Below the pieces are notes generated by a model. The model ran no database searches. It had not been told where the DNA came from and saw only the letters and a program-made list of their open reading frames with translations. Both the position numbers and the translations under genes were made by a program. Positions 1 through 6,264 of a DNA stretch of 8,503 nt are shown piece by piece; the first letter of the stretch is position 1, and every line of letters begins with the position of its first letter. Location: assembly GCA_030424825.1 (NCBI GenBank), contig JAUHWE010000159.1:1-8503 (forward strand), in the 5' to 3' direction. The stretch comes from Verrucomicrobiia bacterium (GTDB lineage: Bacteria > Verrucomicrobiota > Verrucomicrobiia > Opitutales > Opitutaceae).

Positions 1-944
1 TCTGGCATGCCGAGGCTGCGATTGAAACTGTTGATGAGGCAGGCGATCCCCGGCCAATTTTGAATGATCGAATCGAATGAACTTAAATCGATATTCTCGT
101 GGTTAAAAATGGGGTCTGATTCGTTTGTACCTTCAATCTTGATACGTGAATAATAGGCGGTACCGACCGAATCCATTAGATGGAGGTAGTGGGCCCAGGA
201 TTCTGCCCAGTCTTCCCAAGGGTGAGCCGAGGCGTAGGAGCTGATGTAGTGATCCATCCAATTGGATGGCGCCCCTTCTTCGTAATGACGTTTCAGTGCG
301 TCTCCGTAATCCTGGTTTTCGTCGCCAAACAGGTTTCTGAATGCCTGCAAGGAGTCGCCGACAACGAGTTCACTCCAGTAGTAGTGGCCAACCTCGTGTC
401 GCAAATGACCCACAAGCGTGCGGTAGGGCTCTCCCATGGCAGTTCGCATGCGTTCACGTTCCACGTCGTCCGCTTCTGCAATGTTAAGGGTAACCACGCC
501 ATCGTCATGACCCGTGAGCACTTTTTTCTTCCCGGTTTCATCGGTGTCGGCCAAAAAGTGAAAGATGAGCCCGCCCGGGTTGGCATCGCTCTTTTCCTGA
601 GGTCTAAGCCCTATCATGTCCAGGTTGTAGACGAGTCGGCGCTTGGCTTCTTCGATTCGACCCCATGCGGTTTGATTCTCGGGAAGGCTTAAGTCGGGTA
701 TGATTTCCGTAAGGCGACAGGAGCAGCAGTATTCATAGGCTGAATTCACGTCTAAAGCCCAGTTGCAATTCCCATACACCTCGCCGTTCCGGCAGCGCTT
801 GTAGGCGGGATTGGCTTTGATTCCAGAAAGGGCGACCATCTCTGAGCGCTCTATGTCAAAAGCGATCGATGTGGAGCAACGCAGGCATACTGAATTCTGG
901 AAATAGACTCTCGTTCCGCACGATTCGCAATAGAGGTTCTTCAT
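1..944 (-). CDS. Putative zinc-binding metallopeptidase with N-terminal zinc ribbon (COG4307/DUF2248-like), 3' end cut by window
   Basis: Reading the minus strand from the ATG at 944 gives 314 uninterrupted codons running off position 1, so the C-terminus is missing. An in-frame TAA lies 24 nt upstream, which fixes this as the start; there is no obvious Shine-Dalgarno. The protein begins MKNLYCESCGTRV with CxxC pairs at C6/C9 and C20/C23 (zinc ribbon), followed by more cysteines at C51, C60, C73, C74 and C76. A zincin motif HEVGH lies at residues 183-187 in the context HLRHEVGHYYW, and a second conserved block, HPWEDWAESWAHYLH, at about 241-255 probably supplies the third zinc ligand. This architecture matches the putative zinc-binding metallopeptidase family. 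No signal peptide is seen, so it is probably cytoplasmic. Its substrate is unknown. It lies downstream of the sigma-54 activator on the same strand, separated by a 297-bp gap with a large palindrome, so co-transcription is doubtful. Confidence 0.9.
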   Translation of the reverse strand, partial: MKNLYCESCGTRVYFQNSVCLRCSTSIAFDIERSEMVALSGIKANPAYKRCRNGEVYGNCNWALDVNSAYEYCCSCRLTEIIPDLSLPENQTAWGRIEEAKRRLVYNLDMIGLRPQEKSDANPGGLIFHFLADTDETGKKKVLTGHDDGVVTLNIAEADDVERERMRTAMGEPYRTLVGHLRHEVGHYYWSELVVGDSLQAFRNLFGDENQDYGDALKRHYEEGAPSNWMDHYISSYASAHPWEDWAESWAHYLHLMDSVGTAYYSRIKIEGTNESDPIFNHENIDLSSFDSIIQNWPGIACLINSFNRSLGMP

Positions 945-1095
945 TGGTGAGGCTATGGAATCACATTATCCACAAGGAGCGAATTCAATTTTGGGTTTTA
1001 TTCCCATTAGGTGTAATATATCGAAGCTTGTCGCAGACACCGACTTGCTTGCCATGAGCATTGTCGAATGCGTCGATGGCTTCGTTGCTGACGTT

Positions 1096-1164
1096 GGTAG
1101 CGGGCGATCTCCGAGCGCCCATTGCTGTATCTATCGGGTGGGCGCTCGGAGATCGCCCGCTACC
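1096..1164. repeat. Long palindromic repeat, copy 1 (REP/MITE-like)
   Basis: Two perfectly complementary 26-nt arms (1096-1121 and 1139-1164) flank a 17-nt loop. The outer ends read GGTAGCGGGCGATCTCCGAG and its complement. A second copy is at 6702-6769, so this is a dispersed element and not a local terminator. Similarity between the copies continues weakly for about 12 nt past the right arm (an AAATACC motif). No T-run follows on either strand. It sits in the 297-bp gap (945-1241) between the metallopeptidase and the activator. I see nothing else convincing in that gap. Short ORFs across it are palindrome read-through. Confidence 0.93.
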
Positions 1165-1227
1165 TAAAAATACCTCGAGAGCTGGCTCCGAGGATCTTTA
1201 TTTTTGCTTGGAGTTGGTTTCTTTGAG

Positions 1228-1289
1228 GCGGACCCCGCGATCTAGCGATTGCCTTTGCTCAAGTACTTCTTTATCGTTCGCGGGTCCGC
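1228..1289. repeat. GC-rich inverted repeat spanning the activator stop codon
   Basis: GCGGACCCCGCGA (1228-1240) pairs with TCGCGGGTCCGC (1278-1289) with one bulged C and a 37-nt loop. The activator stop codon (1242-1244) falls inside the loop, and the 1278-1289 arm codes for part of its C-terminal HTH. It could form a hairpin at the mRNA 3' end, but no T-run follows on the minus strand, so it is not a standard intrinsic terminator. Confidence 0.45.
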
Positions 1290-2783
1290 TTGGAGGCGCA
1301 TGCCGACTTCGGATAGGCTGGGGGTGCGGTTGTATTCCTGAGTGATATAGGATTCGATCAGCTGATTAAGGGTGTATTTCCCGTGGGTGAAGGCATCCCC
1401 GGATTGGTCAAGAGAGGACGCTTCGGCTATGCGGGGGGCGTGCGGATGGTATTCACCGTGTACCATAATATTGCGTACGCACTGTTCCAGTTCTCTGAAA
1501 TTTCCTGGCCAGGAGTAATTTTTGGGAAGGACGGTTTTAATGTACTGAAGGGTCTCTTCGGTCAGCGCGTCGACCTCTTCGGGTCCCGCAACGCGAGCGG
1601 CAATGAAGCGGACGAGTATTTCGGTTTCCTCAAGGTTACCATTCAAAACGGACTCGAGCGGGGGCGTCTCGATTTTGTCGGCGCACAGCCGGTAGTAGAA
1701 GTCCTCCCGAAAGGATCCGTTCTCGATTGCTTTGAGGAGATCGATATTCGTTGCCGCCATTACTTTGCCATAAAATTTTCGGCCTTTGGTATCGCCCAGT
1801 CTTTGAAATTCCTTGGACTGCAATACGCGGAGTAGCTTTACCTGAATCTTTGCGTCGGTATCGCCGATCTCATCCAGAAAGATCGTTCCGTATTTTCCAG
1901 TTGATTCGAAATAGCCCACCTTGTCCTGAAGGGCTCCCGTGAAAGCGCCGCGGCGGTGTCCGAACAGTTCCGATTCGATTAACGTAGAAGACAAGGCGGA
2001 CAAGTTGATGGGGAAATAGGCTTCCATGAAGTTCCGCTCGAACGTTCGCTTCACCGGATCGAAAGGGATGAATCTTGAGAGTCCGATGCACCGGGAGACA
2101 ACTTCCTTACCTGAGCCCGATGGACCTGTGATGAGGGTGTAAATGTCGTTCATTCGATCGTAGAGCGAGCGAAGGTAGCGCCGCATGTTGTAGGTGAAAA
2201 TCGAATCCCAAACGCGCGCTCGCAGAGCGTTGATCGCTGGTGACGATCCGGCTATGCTTGTAAAGGTGTGGAAGAAGGCCCGTCGAATCTGGAAGAAAAA
2301 GGCAGACAGTTCCGCAGGCGAGTAAAGGGTCGGGAAGTCTTTCCCTTCCGGCTTCAGATAGAACTCGTAGTAGGCTTGCACTTCTCTGAATCCTTTCCAT
2401 TCCAGGTTCGTTTCCGGATTGCGGATACACTTTACAATGAACTGGTCGATCGACTCGGAAATATCGTGATAGACGAGATAGTAGATGAGGTGTTCGTATA
2501 GCGAATAGTCCGGGTGATCCGGAGAAATGGATTGAGCGAGAATTTTTTTCCGAGCCGTATCGATCAAGTCGCGACAGGTTTTAATAATCGCTTTCTGGTT
2601 CTCCGATGGAATGACGCCTTGATCGAACGAAGTCTGGGACGTTTGCGGGCCCGTGTAGGCCGTGCCGAGAATTTCGCGATTCAGATCCTGGAACTTATCC
2701 AAAAAAGGGTTCGTGAAAATGCTTTCGATGAGCGGCTCGATTACTGTCCGGCTTTTGTCACTGAAAATGCGTGTTTTAGGCAT
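1242..2783 (-). CDS. Sigma-54-dependent transcriptional activator (bacterial enhancer-binding protein) with novel N-terminal domain
   Basis: A 513-aa protein starting MPKTRIFSDK. The AAA+ core has Walker A GPSGSGK (220-226), the sigma-54-contacting loop GAFTGA exactly (279-284), Walker B IFLDEIGD (301-308), sensor I ATN (344-346), arginine-finger segment FREDFYYR (358-365) and sensor II WPGNFREL (425-432). A C-terminal HTH of Fis-like type follows (about 487-508, SLSEVGMRLQADPRTIKKYL). These together identify an ATP-driven remodeller of RNA polymerase-sigma-54. Residues 1 to about 200 are predicted soluble and match no receiver, GAF, PAS or V4R pattern I recognise, so the signal is unknown. 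The frame stays open upstream to 2933. I prefer the internal ATG at 2783 because the extension would be a hydrophobic stretch covering the divergent sigma-54 promoter. It is divergent from the VIT/VWA operon, its likely target. Confidence 0.93.
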   Translation of the reverse strand: MPKTRIFSDKSRTVIEPLIESIFTNPFLDKFQDLNREILGTAYTGPQTSQTSFDQGVIPSENQKAIIKTCRDLIDTARKKILAQSISPDHPDYSLYEHLIYYLVYHDISESIDQFIVKCIRNPETNLEWKGFREVQAYYEFYLKPEGKDFPTLYSPAELSAFFFQIRRAFFHTFTSIAGSSPAINALRARVWDSIFTYNMRRYLRSLYDRMNDIYTLITGPSGSGKEVVSRCIGLSRFIPFDPVKRTFERNFMEAYFPINLSALSSTLIESELFGHRRGAFTGALQDKVGYFESTGKYGTIFLDEIGDTDAKIQVKLLRVLQSKEFQRLGDTKGRKFYGKVMAATNIDLLKAIENGSFREDFYYRLCADKIETPPLESVLNGNLEETEILVRFIAARVAGPEEVDALTEETLQYIKTVLPKNYSWPGNFRELEQCVRNIMVHGEYHPHAPRIAEASSLDQSGDAFTHGKYTLNQLIESYITQEYNRTPSLSEVGMRLQADPRTIKKYLSKGNR

Positions 2784-2815
2784 GCATAAAATGTAGATAG
2801 AAAAGCATAATATGT
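2784..2815. promoter_or_regulatory. Candidate activator-binding site: 11-bp direct repeat spaced 21 bp
   Basis: GCATAAAATGT (2784-2794) recurs as GCATAATATGT (2805-2815), differing at one base. The 21-bp period equals two helical turns, placing both boxes on the same DNA face. The second box contains the palindrome CATAATATG. They lie about 90-120 bp upstream of the -24 element at 2903, a usual distance for enhancer sites of sigma-54 activators, and directly abut the activator's own start codon, which would allow autoregulation. This is seen by eye; binding is inference. Confidence 0.4.
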
Positions 2816-2902
2816 CTACAAGATATACAGGTTCAGTGATAAGTTTTTGAAGAATGTTTTGTAAGCTGCTGATAGTGAGAGCTAAAGCATAATTACGGGT
2901 AG

Positions 2903-2919
2903 TTGGCACTGGTTCTGCG
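2903..2919 (+). promoter_or_regulatory. Sigma-54 (-24/-12) promoter of the VIT/VWA-rhombosortase operon
   Basis: TTGGCACTGGTTCTGCG matches the YTGGCACGNNNNTTGCW consensus. The whole TTGGCAC block is present, and the invariant GG (2905-2906) and GC (2917-2918) are exactly 10 nt apart. The mismatches are T for G after GGCAC, C for T before TGC, and the final base. The predicted transcription start is near 2930, about 17 nt before the ATG at 2947. A canonical sigma-54 activator gene lies immediately divergent, which makes a chance match unlikely. Confidence 0.8.
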
Positions 2920-2946
2920 ATAGAGACTGCCAATCTTATTCTAACA

Positions 2947-5016
2947 ATGAAAAGCTATCCAATAAATCATCATCAAGAATCCGCGCTGTATGCGTGTTTT
3001 ACAGGAGGGAAGAAAGCGTTCGGTGTCCTTTTCGCTCTGTTCGGGCTGCTGGTCTCGTCGAAGATCCAGGCAGCGGGCGTTCTGAATCCGGTTGGGAGCG
3101 GCCTGCAGTCGCTCGAGATCCGAGACCATCAGGTCAAGGTCACGCTCAACAACGGATTCGCCCGGACGGAAATGAGCCAGAGCTTCTACAATCCAAATTC
3201 TCAAACACTGGAAGCGCTGTACGAATTTCCGTTGCCGGAGCATGCAAGTCTTTCGGAAATGACGATCTGGGCGGGTGAGGTCGAGCTGCAAGGCGAAGTG
3301 GTCGAAGCCTCCAAAGCCGAGCAAATCTACGAAGAGGAAACCGCTAAGGGCAACGAGGCAGGCATCGCGACCAAAGAGAGCTATCAGCGCTTTGAGTTCC
3401 GCGTCAGCCCGGTCCCGGCCAATGGCGAGGTTCGCATGAGGGTCGTCTACTATCAACCCCTCGTTCTGGATACAGGTATTGGCACCTACAAGTATCCGCT
3501 TGAAGAGGGGGGAACAGATCATGAGGCCGAGCAATTTTGGACGCGTTCTGACGCGGTTACCGGAAATTTCTCGATCGATGTGGAAGTCAAGTCCGCCTGG
3601 CCTTTAAAGGGAATCCGGACCCCCGGGTTTCAGGGAACCCAGTCGACTGACGCGGAGGGCGATCTCGTCTATTCGTATCAATCTAGTGGAGGCGACTTGA
3701 GCAAGGATTTCCTCCTTTACTATATGCTGGAGGACAATCTTCCCGGACGGGTCGAAGTCGTTCCCTATCGGGCAGATAGAAATCAGCCGGGGACTTTCAT
3801 GATGGTGGTAACACCGGGTGTAGACCTGCAGCCTCTAAGCGGAGGGTCCGACTATGTGTTCGTTCTCGATGTGTCTGGGAGTATGTCCGGTAAGCTGCAC
3901 ACCCTGGTCGAAGGCGTTAAGCGGACGATCGAAAGCTTTCGCCCGGAAGACCGTTTCCGTATTGTCTTGTTCAACGACCAAGCGCGCGAGCTCACTCGTG
4001 ACTGGATCGCGGCAACGCCGGAAGCGGTTAAAAAGGCCTTGGGTGTGCTGGATACGGTCCAGTCTAACGGAGGCACCAATCTCTATGCGGGATTGGACCT
4101 GGCCCTTTCAGACATGGACGACGACCGGGCAACCAGCATTGTGATGGTCACCGACGGGGTGACCAATACCGGTCAGTTAAGCCCGAAAGCCTTCTCCGAG
4201 TTGATGGCGAAAAACGACATTCGCGTCTTCGGATTCTTGCTGGGCAACAGCGCGAACTGGCCCTTGATGAAGACCATCTGTGACGCCAGTGGCGGGTTCT
4301 ACAAAAGCGTTTCCAATAGCGACGACATCATTGGCCAGATTCTTCTGGCCAAGAGCAAAGTCCTGTATGAGTCGATGCATGACGTGGAATTGGGGATTAG
4401 CGGGGTGAAGACCTTCGACGTTTCCCCAATGAAGTACCGCAAAGTTTACCGAGGTCAGCAGTTGGTCTTGTTTGGGAAATACGCGAAAGGGGGCCGAGCG
4501 ACATTGCGATTGAAGGCCCGTTTGACTGGTGAGGACAAGGAATACGTTACTGAGTTCGATTTTCCAGAGATTGACCATTTGAATCCGGAGATCGAGCGTC
4601 TCTGGGCTATGGATACGATCGAATCCCTAGAGTGGGAAAAGTCGATGGGCTATTGTTCGCCTTCCGAGATGGAAGACGCCATTGTCGACCTCGCCCTCCA
4701 GTACCAATTGGTAACGGACTATACATCTATGGTGGTGCTGTCCGACGAGGCCTTTGTCCGGCATGGAGTGGATCGTCGCAATCGGGATCGCGTGTCGATC
4801 GAGTATGCGGCGCAGCAACAGCGAAACGCGGCCCCGGTTGCGAATCGAAGAGTCGATCAAAGCCAGCCTATGTTTCAAAATTCCGCGCCTCGGATTCCTT
4901 CAGGAAGCGGTGGCGGTGGGGCAATCCATCCGTTTGCGGTGGTGGGACTGTTCCTTCTGCTGGCGAGTGGATCGTTGTTGAGGAAAAAGTCTGCGGCTAA
5001 GGAGGAAGGAAAATGA
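2947..5016 (+). CDS. VIT + VWA domain surface protein with GlyGly-CTERM-like sorting signal
   Basis: A 689-aa protein. A signal peptide with an unusually long N-region ends near the QAAG motif (about residues 22-43). A VIT (vault/inter-alpha-trypsin) domain follows at about 50-185, including YNPNSQTLEALYEFPLPE and an AEQIYEEE segment. A VWA domain spans about 300-470 with an intact metal-ion-dependent adhesion site: D308-x-S310-x-S312, T377 in GGTN and D403 in VTDG. The region 478-605 resembles the C-terminal part of inter-alpha-trypsin-inhibitor-like bacterial proteins. The tail is Gly-rich (SGSGGGG, 652-658), then one membrane span (about 660-678), then a basic end starting RKK, the layout of a GlyGly-CTERM signal. 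It is likely exported, cleaved by the rhomboid encoded two genes downstream, and held at the surface. The start has no clear Shine-Dalgarno. Its role is inferred as adhesion or protein binding; the partner is unknown. Confidence 0.93.
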   Translation: MKSYPINHHQESALYACFTGGKKAFGVLFALFGLLVSSKIQAAGVLNPVGSGLQSLEIRDHQVKVTLNNGFARTEMSQSFYNPNSQTLEALYEFPLPEHASLSEMTIWAGEVELQGEVVEASKAEQIYEEETAKGNEAGIATKESYQRFEFRVSPVPANGEVRMRVVYYQPLVLDTGIGTYKYPLEEGGTDHEAEQFWTRSDAVTGNFSIDVEVKSAWPLKGIRTPGFQGTQSTDAEGDLVYSYQSSGGDLSKDFLLYYMLEDNLPGRVEVVPYRADRNQPGTFMMVVTPGVDLQPLSGGSDYVFVLDVSGSMSGKLHTLVEGVKRTIESFRPEDRFRIVLFNDQARELTRDWIAATPEAVKKALGVLDTVQSNGGTNLYAGLDLALSDMDDDRATSIVMVTDGVTNTGQLSPKAFSELMAKNDIRVFGFLLGNSANWPLMKTICDASGGFYKSVSNSDDIIGQILLAKSKVLYESMHDVELGISGVKTFDVSPMKYRKVYRGQQLVLFGKYAKGGRATLRLKARLTGEDKEYVTEFDFPEIDHLNPEIERLWAMDTIESLEWEKSMGYCSPSEMEDAIVDLALQYQLVTDYTSMVVLSDEAFVRHGVDRRNRDRVSIEYAAQQQRNAAPVANRRVDQSQPMFQNSAPRIPSGSGGGGAIHPFAVVGLFLLLASGSLLRKKSAAKEEGK
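4900..5013 (+). other. Region encoding the GlyGly-CTERM-like C-terminal sorting signal
   Basis: This segment encodes residues 652-689 of the VIT/VWA protein: a glycine run, a hydrophobic helix of about 19 residues and a lysine/arginine-rich end. It is the part expected to be recognised and cut by the rhombosortase-like protein. Compared with a textbook GlyGly-CTERM, the residues after the glycines are AIHPF, and the basic end is longer and mixed with Glu. Confidence 0.75.
4999..5009 (+). promoter_or_regulatory. Strong ribosome binding site deciding the start of the second operon gene
   Basis: AAGGAGGAAGG lies just before the ATG at 5013, whose ATGA overlaps the TGA of the VIT/VWA gene. It is the clearest Shine-Dalgarno in the window and supports the 5013 start with coupled translation over the internal ATG at 5103. 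Confidence 0.75.
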
Positions 5017-5519
5017 ACGGTTCTACAACGGCCAGTGGGCTTAAACGCGATCGGCGATTACGTCTACAGATTGAGGGCTTTTCGCGAGGGAAAGCGTTGC
5101 CCATGAATTCTGTATTAGGATGGAGTCGTGGTTGCCTGCTAACCGTTACCGGATTGCTGATGCTGGGAGTTGCTTCCGTTGAGGCTCAATCGAGACCGAC
5201 TCGGTCAGCCTGGACAGAACGGACGGTGACGAATCCTGCTCTGGCTACCCAGACTTCCATCGAAGGTTCTTTAGAGCGATTCTGGAGTCTACCGGAAGGG
5301 TACGAAGTGAATACAGAGCGGCGCGATCGTCCGTTGCCTAAAAGTCGAGGCCCTGAGCTTCGATCGGCGAGCAATGGTGTATCCATGGAACAACAACGAG
5401 ATACGAGGGAGTGCCGTGGATACCTCGGGATCAATCTATTCAATCTTATCCCTTTGATCGATATCGTTCATGGTGTGGTGGATGAGGAGAGTGTGGACCG
5501 TGTGGAAGGAAGGAAATAG
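5013..5519 (+). CDS. Hypothetical exported or membrane-anchored protein, second gene of the VIT/VWA-rhombosortase operon
   Basis: A 168-aa protein of no family I recognise. A basic N-region of about 35 residues precedes one hydrophobic segment (about 39-56, CLLTVTGLLMLGVASVEA) ending in a plausible signal-peptidase site before Q58/S59. Alternatively it is an N-in anchor. The mature part is polar and rich in Arg, Ser and Glu, and ends with a hydrophobic patch (about 139-153, YLGINLFNLIPLIDIV) near the C-terminus. No catalytic motif is visible. The start at 5013 is supported by a strong ribosome binding site and the 4-bp ATGA overlap with the VIT/VWA gene. A weaker alternative ATG at 5103 would give a conventional short signal peptide. 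Its 3' end overlaps the rhombosortase start. Sandwiched between substrate and protease, it may be an accessory or adaptor, but this is position-based inference. Confidence 0.8.
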   Translation: MNGSTTASGLKRDRRLRLQIEGFSRGKALPMNSVLGWSRGCLLTVTGLLMLGVASVEAQSRPTRSAWTERTVTNPALATQTSIEGSLERFWSLPEGYEVNTERRDRPLPKSRGPELRSASNGVSMEQQRDTRECRGYLGINLFNLIPLIDIVHGVVDEESVDRVEGRK

Positions 5520-6165
5520 TGAAAATGCGCGGCTGCCCTGGCTCACAATGTTGAGCGGGGCAGTCGCCTTTCTGATCTTCCTCGCACCGGAATCGGTGGG
5601 GGCGGCCTGGCAGCTAGACAGGGGCAGTTCGGTTTTTGCCCTTTGCTGGCAATCGATCACCTCGCATCTGACCCATTGGAATTTTGAACACCTCGTGTGG
5701 GATCTGGCAGTGTTCATTGTAGTCGGGTCGATGGTCGAAAGGCGGTCTCGAAACGTTTGGCTAGGGCTTTTCCTCGCGTCTGCGGTTGCGATATCGATTT
5801 CGTTTCTGATTTGGGTGCCCGACCTGCAATTTTATCGGGGTCTATCCGGAATCGACATGGCCTTTGTCGGATACTGGATTGGGTTCCAGTTAAAGGGATC
5901 ACCGAGGAAGCTTAGGGGGATGTGGGGAATGGGTCTGCTATTGGTGGTGGCCAAACCGCTTGCTGAGATCCTTTTCGGGCAGGCTCTATTTGTCAGCGAT
6001 CTAGGCCCAGGCAATCGCAATGTTCCCTTGGCCCATTTGGTGGGCGCGGGGGTGGGCGCGTTGTTTGCTTTTTGCGCGGCTGGTGTTGGTGCTAGGCCAG
6101 GTGTAAGATTGTTTTCTCGGGATACGCGGCACAGCGCGAGCGCTGGCCCTACGGTGAGTGGATGA
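5470..6165 (+). CDS. Rhombosortase-like rhomboid family intramembrane serine protease
   Basis: A 231-aa polytopic membrane protein with about five or six hydrophobic helices. Rhomboid landmarks are the GLSG motif with the presumed nucleophile S126, and the presumed catalytic base H189 in PLAHLVGAGVG. The histidine segment H69-x4-H74-x3-D78 corresponds to H-x4-H-x3-N of classical rhomboids, with Asp in place of the usual oxyanion Asn. Size and layout fit the rhombosortase/GlyGly-CTERM protease family. In that family, enzymes cut the C-terminal tail of exported proteins. The likely substrate is the VIT/VWA protein encoded two genes upstream. The start is uncertain: ATG 5470 or 5482, or GTG 5491 or 5500, all inside the upstream gene and without a good ribosome site, suggesting translational coupling. 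The last 16 or so residues (RLFSRDTRHSASAG onward) are polar and encoded by a GC-rich palindromic sequence. Confidence 0.88.
   Translation: MVWWMRRVWTVWKEGNSENARLPWLTMLSGAVAFLIFLAPESVGAAWQLDRGSSVFALCWQSITSHLTHWNFEHLVWDLAVFIVVGSMVERRSRNVWLGLFLASAVAISISFLIWVPDLQFYRGLSGIDMAFVGYWIGFQLKGSPRKLRGMWGMGLLLVVAKPLAEILFGQALFVSDLGPGNRNVPLAHLVGAGVGALFAFCAAGVGARPGVRLFSRDTRHSASAGPTVSG
6127..6154. repeat. Possible solitary REP-like half-site at the rhombosortase 3' end
   Basis: CGGCACAGCGCGAGCGCTGG and following bases contain the hairpin AGCGC-GA-GCGCT (6133-6144). They stand out from the gene body by GC content, and their complement begins CCGTAGGGC, loosely like the GGTAGCGGGC end of the large palindromes. 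Only one copy is in the window, so repeat status is a guess. Confidence 0.25.
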
Positions 6166-6222
6166 CAGGAAAAGAGTGTAGCGACTTATGACGATGGCTG
6201 AAAGCACTACGATTGGGCTGCT

Positions 6223-6252
6223 TTGACTAGAAATTTGCTACGAAATTATATT
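6223..6252 (+). promoter_or_regulatory. Candidate sigma-70-type promoter before the small membrane-protein gene
   Basis: TTGACT (6223-6228) and TATATT (6247-6252) each match consensus at five of six bases, with an 18-nt spacer. The predicted start near 6259 would fall just downstream of the GGAG (6254-6257) that could serve the ATG at 6265, so either the transcript is nearly leaderless or one of the two signals is not used. Confidence 0.35.
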
Positions 6253-6264
6253 TGGAGATTTTGA

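Noticed and set aside
57..70. 14-mer ATTTTGAATGATCG shared with the start of the small membrane-protein gene
   Set aside because: A single 14-base match between two places in 8.5 kb is compatible with chance, and the first copy is inside the metallopeptidase coding sequence.
293..586. Minus-strand ORF of 97 codons inside the metallopeptidase
   Set aside because: It lies in another frame of the same strand. The 944-to-1 frame is continuous and carries the family motifs.
180..692. Plus-strand ORF of 170 codons
   Set aside because: It is antisense to the metallopeptidase, whose minus-strand frame contains HEVGH, CxxC pairs and the WEDWAE block. The plus-strand translation has no recognisable features.
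869..1345. Short plus-strand ORFs across 869-1345
   Set aside because: They cross the palindrome and the activator 3' end, lack ribosome sites and show no protein features.
2784..2933. 50-residue N-terminal extension of the sigma-54 activator
   Set aside because: It would cover the divergent sigma-54 promoter and the direct repeats with a hydrophobic stretch. The ATG at 2783 gives a normal activator N-terminus.
3002..3009. Shine-Dalgarno-like AGGAGGG inside the start of the VIT/VWA gene, suggesting a later start
   Set aside because: No in-frame ATG, GTG or TTG follows at a suitable distance before the signal-peptide hydrophobic core, so 2947 is kept.
2941..3534. Minus-strand ORF of 197 codons
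   Set aside because: It is a shadow of the VIT domain coding sequence, with no independent domain or start signal.
6201..6224. Possible terminator hairpin after the rhombosortase (AAAGCA...TGCTTT)
   Set aside because: Only a 6-bp AT-rich stem with a 12-nt loop and no following T-run; too weak to call.
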